From the NCBI RefSeq assembly GCF_008632955.1, contig NZ_CP043960.1:1-64000 (forward strand): a DNA stretch of 64,000 nt, read 5' to 3'. Origin of the DNA: Streptomyces tendae. Lineage in GTDB: Bacteria > Actinomycetota > Actinomycetes > Streptomycetales > Streptomycetaceae. Shown here piece by piece: positions 45,289 through 54,366 of this stretch. The translations under genes were made by a program, and so were the position numbers. The notes under the pieces are model-generated. The model searched no databases. It had not been told where the DNA came from and saw nothing but the letters and a program-made list of their open reading frames with translations. How positions within the stretch are numbered: position 1 is the first letter of the stretch; every line of letters begins with the position of its first letter.

Positions 45289-46547
45289 GCGATCTCCCTG
45301 GCCAGTGCGCGCATGCCGATCGCCTGCTGGGACCTCGGAGCGTAGGACAGCAGCGGCTGCTTCATGCGAACCGCTTCCTTCTGCTCCTTGAGATCCCCGA
45401 TGAGTCCGACTACGCGCGGATCCTTTATGTCGACCCACCCTTGAAGGGAGGAAGTGGCGATGTAGCCACGTCGTGAGTCGTACAGATTGACGACGATGCC
45501 GAGGTAGTCGACATCGATCTGCAGGTCACCGCGCAGGTCTTCGATCTGCGTGGTGAGCAGCTCGTAGGCGTCCGCCGAACTGTCCTCCGCCTGCACGACG
45601 ATGAGAGCGCCCGACTGCCCGGGCTTCTCACCCTCACGGCGGCGTCCGTAGTAGGAGGCCGCGTCCATGCTCAGACCCAGGCTGGGCGGACAGTCGACGA
45701 GGATGACGTCGTAATCGGCTTCGAGCGGTGCCAGAGCACGTTCGAGCGCGGCCTCCCGGGCCCGCACCGCAGAGAGTCGTACATCAAGGAGAAAGGCATC
45801 GTTGCACGCGGGCAACAGGTGGAGACGGCCACCGAAAGCGGCGTCGTCGATGGAGACGACGAGGTCCCGCAGATCACCCTTGGGATCACCCGCCATGTGG
45901 TTGGTGAGGCTGTCACCATTCATCGGCAGGGGGCTCGCACCGAGTTGATTGGTCAGGTGGCATTGCGGATCGAAGTCGACGAGGAGCACTCGAAGACCCA
46001 GACCAGGCAGGTTCTCGATGTCGAGGGGGTCCCCGGTGACCTGGTCGTCCTGCCCCGCCTCACTGGCTCTCAGTGCCTTGGTCAGCGCCTTGGCAATCTG
46101 CACGCTGTGCAGCGTATTGGGGTCCTCCGCGAGCGCTTCACCGAGGCCGGCGGTGATGGCGGTCTTCCCGACTCCTCCCTTCTGGTTGCACACGATGATG
46201 CGTCGAGTGATCTCGGGGCGTTCGACGTCGGGCGCCGGATGCGTGTCGAGCCACAACTGGACGGACTGGGCCAGACCCTGGATCAGGGAGATCCGACGGT
46301 CGGCGACAACCTGCCGGAAGTCGTCCCACTGGCCCGGCGGAAGAAAGGTGGAGAAGGAGTCGGCACCGGACGTGTCGACAGAAGTCGTTGTCGAGGCGAG
46401 ACCGCACCAGTCCCTGATGCCCTGTTCGACGGCTGCCTGAATCTCGATGCCCCGTTGTGCGGCTCTGATCTTGAGGTTCTGCCGGAGCCATCCCGGCAGT
46501 TTGGAGACGACCTTCTCGCGGTCGCTGGAAGTGGCTGGCGAACTCAT
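45285..46547 (-). CDS. parA: ParA-family partition ATPase with N-terminal RHH-like repeats
   Basis: 420 residues from ATG 46547. The deviant Walker A motif is CNQKGGVGKTAIT (Lys 123-Thr 129 region). Walker A' LLVDFDPQCHLTNQL and Walker B VILVDCPPSLGLSMDAA follow, as in ParA/Soj. Before it come two similar segments of about 32 residues: LPGWLRQNLKIRAAQRG (17-33, continuing to 47) and LPPGQWDDFRQVVADRRI (69-86, continuing to 100). Both have the LP..(8)..A..R.I pattern of ribbon-helix-helix DNA-binding modules, and such N-terminal domains let plasmid ParA proteins bind operators. It pulls ParB-bound plasmid copies apart. It forms an operon with parB, with two palindromes in its promoter region. 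Confidence 0.9.
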   Translation of the reverse strand: MSSPATSSDREKVVSKLPGWLRQNLKIRAAQRGIEIQAAVEQGIRDWCGLASTTTSVDTSGADSFSTFLPPGQWDDFRQVVADRRISLIQGLAQSVQLWLDTHPAPDVERPEITRRIIVCNQKGGVGKTAITAGLGEALAEDPNTLHSVQIAKALTKALRASEAGQDDQVTGDPLDIENLPGLGLRVLLVDFDPQCHLTNQLGASPLPMNGDSLTNHMAGDPKGDLRDLVVSIDDAAFGGRLHLLPACNDAFLLDVRLSAVRAREAALERALAPLEADYDVILVDCPPSLGLSMDAASYYGRRREGEKPGQSGALIVVQAEDSSADAYELLTTQIEDLRGDLQIDVDYLGIVVNLYDSRRGYIATSSLQGWVDIKDPRVVGLIGDLKEQKEAVRMKQPLLSYAPRSQQAIGMRALAREIA

Positions 46548-46673
46548 GGGAGACACCTTACTAACGTCTTCGCTCCATCGCTGCAGCGACACGTTAGCAA
46601 TCAGGAAGACGTGACGGACCAACCATCGCATAATCAGGCATACCTGGCCGGCCCTCAGCCAACGGCGCCTCCT

Positions 46674-46847
46674 ATTACGACGTAATGGAGGACCCGTTCG
46701 GCTCACCTCTCTCCTGCGTCACCCCCTTCTCCTCTGCCGCCGTCGCCCCTCTCCCCCGCTCTCGACACCGCGGGGCGCGCCGTGGAGCCGCTTGCAGCAC
46801 TCGAGGAGGACTCGTCTGGGCATGGACGGCAGCTATTACGCCGTAAT
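46674..46847. promoter_or_regulatory. Two palindromes upstream of parA
   Basis: ATTACGACGTAAT at 46674-46686 and ATTACGCCGTAAT at 46835-46847, 127 and 288 bp before the parA start. They would serve both as autoregulatory operators and as part of the centromere. Confidence 0.65.
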
Positions 46848-46929
46848 AGGTCGGCCGCAGCGTCATACCTCAGCTCCCGACACCGGCTGCGAGCCGCGCC
46901 GGTCTCTCTGACGGGCCTACGCCGTTGAG

Positions 46930-46970
46930 CGCAAAATCGTTCCTGACGAAAAATCTGATGGCAGGTCAGA
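46930..46970 (+). repeat. Diverged 41-bp repeat, copy 1
   Basis: Contains GCAAAATCGT, then CCTG and the small hairpin TCTGA-TGGCAGG-TCAGA. A copy with a few changes stands at 52856-52896 in the same orientation. Together they bracket the field of decayed insertion sequences. Confidence 0.5.
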
Positions 46971-47194
46971 AACAGGTCGTCCGCAACGAGGCACGTCGCA
47001 TTGCGTTGTCGTGCCTCTCAGCAGCGCACCTGTTCCCCCGGCGTCGCCTTGAACGCTGTTCCCCTCGTGCGCAGTCGAGCAGCCGAGGCAAACGTTCCGG
47101 AACCATCGGCTTACTGCCGACGTGAGCGGTTGGTTGAAGCAACGCTGGACTAGGGGCTGTCCGATGGGTCAGTCGGATGCGGTGATACTCCGGC

Positions 47195-47470
47195 ATGAGT
47201 AGAGACGCCGAGGTCATCGTGCTTGCCCGTTGGTCGGACGAGGTGATCGAGCCGTTGCCCCAGGACGACCCGGAACGCACGTGGCGAGGTCGCTTCGTGC
47301 CGATGGCGGGGCACTGGGGCTACGAGTTCGGGTGGGCCCTGGAGTGCGAGAAAATGCGTGCCCGCAAGGGGTTCGTGGTCCCCACCGCATACAAGAGGGA
47401 TCGCACGATCGTGGAAGCAACACACGCGACCGTCCAATCAACCGCAGCTGTGACATCCAAGTGCTGGTGA
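47195..47470 (+). CDS. Small hypothetical ORF, possibly a fragment
   Basis: 91 residues (MSRDAEVIVLARWSDEVIEP...), with a plausible charged composition for the first 65 residues and a nondescript tail. No ribosome-binding site and no family recognised. It lies among insertion-sequence debris, so it may be the start of a broken gene. Confidence 0.25.
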   Translation: MSRDAEVIVLARWSDEVIEPLPQDDPERTWRGRFVPMAGHWGYEFGWALECEKMRARKGFVVPTAYKRDRTIVEATHATVQSTAAVTSKCW

Positions 47471-47966
47471 ACTGCGCCAAGAGTCGGCGCCAGATCCGGT
47501 CGGCAGACTAGCGGCGAGAAGCGTTCGAACCGTCTCCCACGCCCACAGCTCAAACATCTCCCGCCAGGCTGTCCGACCGACACAGCCTCCGCAGATCCCG
47601 CTAACCACCTCTCGTGAGTCCCCTACTCGGCGTCCGGCAGTGTCAGGGTCGGACGTTCGGGGTCCCGGCCGATGGAACGATCAGTTCACCTGCAGCCCGG
47701 CCTGACCCCGTCGATGTGCTGCCTCGTGCCCCTGCTGAGGGGACGGTCCAGTCCCTGCATATGACCGGCGAGGTGTCCCCCTGGGGGAATGTCGCCAGGC
47801 GACTCCACTATTACGACGTAATAGGCAGGCTGCCAGTGCGGAGCCGCTCGCAGGTGATCTGCCGCTGATGGAGGCTGGGGGAGGTGGGACGGCGCCGGGG
47901 GGAGTCATCGGCGTTCATTGCTGAGGTGTTTGCTTTTGGAGCCACGGCAGGATCAGCGGCGGCGGG

Positions 47967-49050
47967 ATGAGTGTCATCCGCGAGGTCTGGCTGATGCTGG
48001 ACGGCCGACCCAAGTCCATCCGGCCGATGGCCGAGCGTCTGCCGGACGGGGGCACGCAGGCCCTGCAGCAGTTCGTGAGCCAGTCTCCGTGGGGCCCGCT
48101 GCCGGTCAGACAGCGGATGGCCGAGAGGTTGTCCGGAGTTGTCAGGCCCGAGGTGTGGGTCATCGACGAGGTGTCGTTCCCCAGTGCGGCAAGCCATTGG
48201 TGGGAGGCCCGCTAGTGCTGCGGAGCGGGTAGGGAAGCGAGCGAACTGCCAGGTCGCAGTCAGTGACTATGCCGCCAACGACACCGCTTCGTGCCCGTGG
48301 GAGTGGCAGTTGCATCTGCCGCGTGAGTGGACGAACGAACCGGACCGTGCCTGCGGCGCAGGAGCCTCATGGACATGGTGCACCGGGAGAAGTGGCGTCT
48401 CGCGCTCGGCCTCCTGGACACACTCGCCGAATGGCACTTGAAGGCGCCAGTTGTGGTCGCCGATGCCGGCTACGGCATCAGCCCCCCGTTCCGGCTCGCT
48501 CTCCAGGAGCCAGGGCCGTCCTACGTCTGGCCATGACCGGGAAGAAAATCGCCCACCTCGAAGGCTGCCCCGGCCGCTAAGCATGCTTACGGCGGACTCA
48601 CACCGCCCTTCCTTGCCCGCCTGCGCGAACCGCGATGACTTCGCGGTTCGCGGTGCTGACAGTGCGGCCCGCGGGCAAGCAGTACCTGGCCCAGCCCAGG
48701 AGGTGTCGGCGGCCGCAACGGGTAGGACAGCGTCCTGCCCGTCCGGACACTCCGCGTCGGATGGCCGGAGGGCCAGAGCTCTCCGACGGACTACCAGATA
48801 TCGCACCTGCCTGCCACCACCCCGGCACTGAACTGACGCGGTGGGCGAAGACGCGGTAGCGGATCCAGCACGACTACCGCGAACTCAACACCTCTAGGGC
48901 CTGGACCACTTCGAAGGCCGTACCTGGCACAGCTGGCACCACTGCGGCACTCTCGTCACCGTCACTCAGGCTTCCTCATCCTCCTGCGGCTGGACCCACG
49001 ACTCAGTTTCCGGCCTGGCCTGTCTCTCTGTACCCACAGCAGATCCAGCG
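47967..49050 (+). pseudogene. Decayed DDE transposase (IS701/IS4-like)
   Basis: Successive frames read like one transposase: LMLDGRPKSIRPMAERLPDG, GTQALQQFVSQSPWGPLPVR and WVIDEVSFPS (first Asp); then, after a shift, CQVAVSDYAANDTAS and WEWQLHLPREWTNEPDR; then HREKWRLALGLLDTLAEW and VVVADAGYGISPPFRLALQE (second Asp); then in pieces HDYRELN, GLDHFEGRTWHSWHHCGTLV. At least three frameshifts, so it cannot be active. Confidence 0.75.
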
Positions 49051-49157
49051 CCGGGCCAGACGCTGCCAGATGCCCATTACGACGTAATAGACACCTGGCA
49101 GCAAGGCACCTGAGGCAACGGGGGAGTGGACCTCAGACGTCGACCAGTACCTTCGTC

Positions 49158-49178
49158 GAGGTGTCTCACGGACACCTC
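49158..49178 (+). repeat. Hairpin abutting a parS-like palindrome
   Basis: GAGGTGTC-TCACG-GACACCTC, immediately followed by the palindrome at 49179-49191. Could be a terminator or part of the insertion end. Confidence 0.4.
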
Positions 49179-49189
49179 ATTACGTCGTA

Positions 49190-50101
49190 ATGGCAGAGGT
49201 CCCTCGTGTAGGCATCTCATGCGCGGCTAGGCCGATTCGTTTGGATCAACTGATCGTTGGTCTGGGTGTGCCGTTGACTGACGTGCAGTGGGCGCGGATC
49301 GAGCCGTTGTTGCCAGATCGGACGCCGCAGCGGGGTGGCCGGTGGCGGGATCACCGTGAGGTGATCGATGCGATTGCCTGGAAGTTCCAGACCGGATCGC
49401 AGTGGGTCCACCTGCCCAAGAAGTACGGAACTGGAGGGGCGTCTACAACAGGCTGCGGATGTGGGCCATCGACGGCACCTGGGAGCGGGTGTTCACCGCA
49501 CTCATCGCACAGGCCGATGCCGAGGAAGACCTTGGTTGGGCCGTCTCGGTCGACTCCACTGTCGTGCGCGCGCACCAGCACGCAGCCGGCGAGCCCGATG
49601 ACAATGCCATCGGCCGTTCTCGTGGTGGACTGACCACGAAGATCCACCTCGCCTCTGACGCTCACTGTCGGCCACTGGCCTTCGTGCTCACCGCCGGACA
49701 GGCCGGTGACGCGCCCGTCTTCGCTCACGTCATGGCCCGCCTCCGCGTCCCTCGGCAACGAGGACGTCCCCGTACCAGGCCGGACGTGGTCCTGGCCGAT
49801 AAGGCGTACTCTTCACGCGCGATCCGCGAGCACCAAGCGCGGAATCCGGGCGGTCATCCCCGTTCCGGCCGATCAACGCGGCCACCGGCTGCGGCGCGGC
49901 AGCCAGGGCGGTAGGCCACCCGCCTTCGACCGCGAGGCGTACAAGCAGCGCAACACCGTCGAACGCTGCATCAACCGCTTGAAGCAGTGGCGGGGCCTCG
50001 CCACCCGCTACGAGAAGACCGCAACCATCTACCTGGCCGGACTCTACGTCGCTGGCATCTTTCTTTGGTCTGCCAGGCCAACGGCTCAGGAGCAGGAGTG
50101 A
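49190..50101 (+). pseudogene. IS5-family (IS427-group) transposase, frame-shifted
   Basis: Nearly full-length: LTDVQWARIEPLLPDRTPQR, AWKFQTGSQWVHLPKKYG, then in another frame NWRGVYNRLRMWAIDGTWER, WAVSVDSTVVRAHQHAAGEP and HCRPLAFVLTAGQAGDAPVF, then in a third GIRAVIPVPADQRG and NTVERCINRLKQWRGLATRY. The DDE Asp residues are visible. One shift at about 49427 follows KKYG and another at about 49840 follows SSRAIREH. Some IS427 elements use programmed frameshifting for the first junction, but two breaks argue for decay. It is the best-preserved mobile element in the window. Confidence 0.8.
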
Positions 50102-50838
50102 AGCGCATCGTCCCAGGCGCCAAGGCTGCGGTAGTGATTCTTGTGCCCGGCGGCAAGTACGTGGCGCAGTTCGGCAAGGTGCTGGGTGTTCGTGGGGAGA
50201 TCCAGCTGGCCGAGGAAGGTCAGTGCGGCAGTCGGCTCCAGGTCGCCGTAGACGTCGTGGAAGCTCGCCAGAAGGCCGCGGAAGAGGGCCGAGTGCAGGG
50301 CAGGAAGTCGCATGGCGGTGCGGTACGTCAGCTCCTTCACCGTCCAGCGCACCGAACCCGAACACTCCAGAACCCGACGGGCTCGGCGGAGCAGGGCCTC
50401 CGATCGCTCGGCCACTATCCGGTCGATGTCGTTGCCGAGAACCTCGGCGAAGGCCGTCGCGGAAGTGGCGTGGTCCTCGAACCAGTCCACCCACAGCGAG
50501 TAGGTGACGGCCTCAGAGTCCCGGTCCGCCTCCAGTCGCTGACGGTAGCCGTCCCACATCACGTCGGCTGGCAGGGGACCCTCCGCACCCTCGTTCGCGA
50601 ACCGAATCTCGCACGTGACCCAGTACTCGTCGAGGAGGTCCAGCAGCCCGAAAGCCAACCTCACCTGGCCGTCTGCATCCAGGTCTTCGGCGAACACATC
50701 ACCGGCCCAGGAGTGCGCTACCTCGTTGGCGGTGAGCAACGCGTCCGGCTTCTCGTCGCTCACCCACCCATGGCGCACCTGGCTGACACCCTGATCAGCC
50801 AGCCAACGCCGCGCTGCCTCCTCGGCTTGCATCTCCAC
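50086..50838 (-). CDS. Intact hypothetical protein in the IS field
   Basis: 250 residues without break (MEMQAEEAARRWLADQGVSQ; WDGYRQRLEADRDSEAVTYS; ELTYRTAMRLPALHSALFRG). Acidic, mostly helical, no signal peptide or membrane segment. I do not recognise a family. Its end overlaps the end of the transposase pseudogene, and a parS-like palindrome stands 72 bp before its start. It is the only clearly intact gene between parA and the origin. Confidence 0.6.
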   Translation of the reverse strand: MEMQAEEAARRWLADQGVSQVRHGWVSDEKPDALLTANEVAHSWAGDVFAEDLDADGQVRLAFGLLDLLDEYWVTCEIRFANEGAEGPLPADVMWDGYRQRLEADRDSEAVTYSLWVDWFEDHATSATAFAEVLGNDIDRIVAERSEALLRRARRVLECSGSVRWTVKELTYRTAMRLPALHSALFRGLLASFHDVYGDLEPTAALTFLGQLDLPTNTQHLAELRHVLAAGHKNHYRSLGAWDDALHSCS

Positions 50839-50958
50839 TCGGGAAGTATGACAAGCCTTGCAAGATCCAAACGAAACGGCCTAGCTCACGTCTCATCTAG
50901 TGGCCGGCCATTACGACGTAATAGCCAGGGGGCACCTCGCTGGCCTGACTCTAGGCCC

Positions 50959-51252
50959 TCACCGGGGCACGGCTGCTACTAGGAGGCTGCCCCACTCCCT
51001 GGCCGTACTGCGACATGGCACGTATCGCCGCCCGCAGATATCGGTTGGGGCGGAGCACTTGGGTCGCAGTTCGGCATCCTCGTTCAAGGTCAGCTCACCC
51101 CTCTGGCAAGAGCCAGTGCGCCGGAAACGCAAGCTGATGGTGTCGTGCAGTAGCTCTCTCCTGAGCACGCTGCTCAGCCAGTCGGTGCATGGCAATCTGG
51201 GACTCGCCCCGGAGACGTCGAGCCTTGTTGAACACGGCGCTCAAGGTGTTCA
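50959..51252 (-). pseudogene. Short frame-shifted gene remnant
   Basis: The - strand reads MNTLSAVFNKARRLRGESQI, then AMHRLAEQRAQE, and after a one-base shift ELLHDTISLRFRRTGSCQRG. Joined, they look like one coding piece. The family is unknown. Confidence 0.35.
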
Positions 51253-51725
51253 TCGCACAAGCAGGCGCGCCAGTACTACCTACTCCACACCAGCCGAACG
51301 AGCGTCAGTGACTGCCTTGCCATGTTGCACGTCCACGTGTTCCCGGAGGTACACCCCAGAGGAAGACGCCTGTCAGAGCTGCCTTCCGCTGCTCCGCAGG
51401 CACACGACGCAGTGAGAACGCAGGCCTGCCGGGGTGGAGGGGTGCCGCGCAGATCTCATCGTCGGCAGACATTGCCTCCACGCTGGAGGCCTCCGCATCC
51501 TGCTTCACAGGGGGTCGGTCGTTAGGCGGTCGCTCCATGAGGGCGATCCACCATGCCTGGCTGAGCTGACGGACGTTTCCTGGTTCCTGTATTACGACGT
51601 AATAGCTCACCACCGCAAGCCGTCACCACCTGAGGCGGGGCCGCCTCACCGGGCCACGCGTCACTACCCCGGTTCTGGTCTGATGCCGGTCGGCCGTAAC
51701 CGGTACGACGATTGAGCCGTTCGGA

Positions 51726-52310
51726 AAGGTGCGAGCGTCAAGCCGTGGGTCAGGGACGACGAGTTGTGGACGATGCTCGAGCCGGTCCTGCGTCCTGGCC
51801 CGAGCACTCGGCCAGACCCAGACCAGTGCGCGACGGGCCATGCCTGCAGGGCATCGCGTTTGTGCTCTACACCGGGATCCCGTGGCCGCCGCAGCTGCCA
51901 TTGGGCAGCCTGGCTAGCGGCTCCGGCCAGACCCGCTAGCGGCGCCTGGAGCGATGGCGGGTAGCCGGGGTCTTCGACAAACTGCACCGGATGCTGCTGT
52001 CGGAAAGGTCATCACCACCGCGGCCAACGTCAACGACGTCACCCCGACCCTCGCCCTGGTCGAGAGTCCCGCCAATCGCCGACCACGTCGGCCACCCCCG
52101 CAAGCGCCCCGACGCTCTCCTGAGCGACAAGGGCTACGACAGCAACCCCAACCGAAAGGAACTGCGGGGGAGCAGACGTTCGCCCTGTTGCACCAGTTCA
52201 AGCGCCTCGCCGTCGAATGGGAACATCGCGACCTCCACGACGCCTTCGCCTCGCTCACCTGCGCCCCTATCTGCTGGAGGAGACTCTGGAAGAGATACCT
52301 TGATCGTCCT
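51726..52310 (+). pseudogene. Second IS5-type transposase remnant
   Basis: Scattered frames match an IS5-type transposase: ELWTMLEPVLRPG, IAFVLYTGIPWP, RRLERWRVAGVFDKLHRMLL, RPDALLSDKGYDSNP, then FALLHQFKRLAVEWEHRDLH with DAFASLTCAPICWRRL. The middle, with the first catalytic Asp, is deleted. Many shifts. Confidence 0.65.
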
Positions 52311-52342
52311 GCGGCGAAGGCCACGGCGGAGAGGCGGGACCG

Positions 52343-52460
52343 GTGTCCGAACAAGTGGTGAGGCCACGCGAGGTCCTGACCCAGGACGAGGTCCGACTGC
52401 TGCAACGGGCTCTCGGTGAATGGGGTGGGCCCGCTCGGGGCGGCGATGAACTCGCCTTCG
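52343..52460 (+). pseudogene. Fragment of a conserved hypothetical gene
   Basis: Reads VVRPREVLTQDEVRLLQRAL, then GEWGGPARGGDELAFA, with good codon use and then loss of similarity. A start-proximal piece of a gene of unknown function. Confidence 0.3.
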
Positions 52461-52855
52461 CGGGCAATCCAGCGAAAGCCGGCCAGGACCGTGAGCGCCT
52501 ACGTCGGAAAGCGCCCGAACGCGTGGTCAAGATCGTGTTACGAGTTCTCAGGGCCGGCGGCAGCCCGCGTGGTAACGCACAACGGAGTGCGGGAGCTCCC
52601 TTGGTTTGGGTTCATGATCTGCGCCGACTGCACGGCGGTACGCCTCACTGGCGTAGGTGGTGCAGGGAATGAGGGGCTCGCTCGCTCGGACAGAGGTCTC
52701 CCGCCAGGAAGCGGCAACGCACTCCGGAAATGATCGACCGGCCAGGGCTTGGCGACCCGGCTGTCACTCGCTGCCTGTGAGGCCAAACGCTCCAGAGAAC
52801 TGTCAGCAGGCACGACCTAAGGAATGTGCTGGACAGGTCGCAAGAGAACAGCGTT

Positions 52856-52896
52856 CGCAAAATCGTCCCTGGACAAGACTCTGATGGCTTGTCAGA
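52856..52896 (+). repeat. Diverged 41-bp repeat, copy 2
   Basis: CGCAAAATCGTCCCTGGA, then TCTGA-TGGCTTG-TCAGA. Partner of 46930-46970. Confidence 0.5.
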
Positions 52897-53299
52897 TGCC
52901 TGCTCGTCCGTCGGCACCAGCAAGTCCTCAGCAGCCTCCAAGGCTTGTTTGGTCCCGTGATGTGCCTCCATACCCGGTGCACCGCAGTGGGGGAGGATTG
53001 TTACATCCCCTGACCTCCGACCAGACCCCACTCAACACCCGGGAGCCAGGAGAAGTCTCCCTGGTTACCGCCTTCTACGGTTCCGCAATGGGGCTCGGCC
53101 TCCGGGTCCGGCAGGACTTCTCCCTCCTGTTGCTGATGGTCGGGGGAGTGGTGTCACCAGGCTAGGAGGCGTCGACAGGCCGTTGATGAGGGGAGAGAAA
53201 GCACCACACCCAGGCTTGGCCCAGGGCGGAGGCCGTACTGTCCCGTCCTGCGGTCCTCAGCACTCTGCTCGCCCAGGGGCGGCGCCGCAGGTGACCCCG

Positions 53300-53500
53300 G
53301 CCTGGGTCGGCGCGGTCGACTGCACCATTGTCCACGTCCACCAGCACATCGCTGAAGCCCGTCAAGAGAGGCCCGGTCCGCGGGCCGGTCGAGCAGGCCG
53401 GCCGGGCGCTCCGGCTGCGGTTCGACCACGACGCTTCACCTCGCCGCGGACAGCCACCGCCTGGCCGCTCGCTTCCGTGCTCACGCCTGGCGAGCAGGCG
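53300..53500 (+). pseudogene. Third IS5-type transposase remnant
   Basis: WVGAVDCTIVHVHQHIAEAR resembles the SVDSTIVRVHQHAAGAR block around the first catalytic Asp. A diverged ATAWPLASVLTPGEQA corresponds to the HCRPLALVLTPGQAG block. The rest is gone. Confidence 0.6.
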
Positions 53501-53845
53501 ACGCACCGGAAAGCACCTTTCTCAGCCTGGAAGTGTCTCCAACGCCAGCTCTTCGATCTCCTGTCCCCACCCTGTTCTCCCCGCCCAGGACACGGGACCC
53601 CGGCTGGTCGGGGGAGTGGTATCCATCTGTGTTGGGCTCGACCGGCTCCCCACCACAGGGGTCAGCCCGGAACCTGCCAGCGGGGGAGGGGAGGCTGGTC
53701 GCTCGTCCGCGTCCGCAGACCTGTCCAGGGAAGGCACCCGCAGGAACTGTAGGGTCGCTGCGTTGCCTTCGGGCAGGGCATGACCAGCACGTCGTCCCGC
53801 AGAACCGAGCAAGCCTGATGGCCTTCGTCGAGACGGTTCCCGACC

Positions 53846-54366
53846 TTCGGTCGCTTTGGTCGCTTCGGTCGCTGCGATGCACTCGGTTCTGAGACTGGAG
53901 AACAGCGACTCAGCGACTCTTCAGTCGCTGCCCTCGGTCTCAGTAAACGTGCAGGTCAGAGGCATGATCAAGACGAGACAGCGACTGAAGCGACTGAAGT
54001 TTCGGGTATATGAAGACATTCGCGTGTGCGCGTGTGCGTCATATATAGCAAGCTTCAGTCGCTTCAGTCGCTGTTAGTTCAGCTGTATGCTGCTTGACCT
54101 GGGCTTTTTCTCTGGACGCAGGAGCAGCGACCGAAGCACTCTCAGTCGCTGCCGCGCCGGTACGGTCGCTGCTGGCTGCCGTTCGGACGGTTCGTCGACA
54201 CGGTGCCGCAGCTCTTCCGCATGGGCTCCATGACCGCACCGGCCGCATTCGCTAGGCTAAGTTCATCGTTGAGTCGCTTCGGTCGCTGATTGGGGAACAA
54301 ATGCCCGCTGAGCTGCGGTTTTCTCGCAGCGACTCAGGCGAGCTCGCTCCGCGGCACTCAGTCGCT
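53846..54366. repeat. Iterons (A/G)GTCGCT, 9-bp period
   Basis: GGTCGCT at 53849, 53858, 53867, 54164 and 54281; AGTCGCT at 53923, 54057, 54066, 54144, 54272 and 54360; the inverse AGCGACT at 53904, 53912, 53980, 53989 and 54328, with AGCGACC at 54126. Neighbours inside a cluster are spaced 9 bp in five places. One further copy is at 54459 inside the primase gene. This is the binding-site pattern of an iteron-controlled origin. Confidence 0.85.
53978..54074. other. oriV: Probable plasmid replication origin core
   Basis: Two exact 22-bp inverted arms (53978-53999 and 54053-54074), each made of two iterons. They enclose 53 bases that are AT-richer than the surroundings, with GGGTATATGAAGAC and CATATATAGC and an alternating CGTGTGCGCGTGTGCG tract. 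The primase-polymerase gene starts 226 bp downstream. Arms that present iterons toward a meltable centre are typical of an initiator-opened origin. Confidence 0.75.

Larger units (their letters stand above)
46674..51603. repeat. parS-like: Seven dispersed 13-bp palindromes, candidate plasmid centromere
   Basis: ATTACGACGTAAT at 46674-46686, 47810-47822, 49076-49088, 50910-50922 and 51591-51603, with one-base variants in the centre at 46835-46847 (C) and 49179-49191 (T). Usually the palindrome extends by one pair (T...A). Such AT-rich perfect palindromes are very unlikely by chance in GC-rich DNA. They occur only on the upstream side of parA. Repeated short palindromes next to parAB are the normal form of a plasmid centromere. 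ParB or ParA binding is inferred. Confidence 0.75.

Noticed and set aside
53846..54366. Possible CRISPR-like array
   Set aside because: Repeats are 7-9 bp, in both directions and without uniform spacers; they are iterons.
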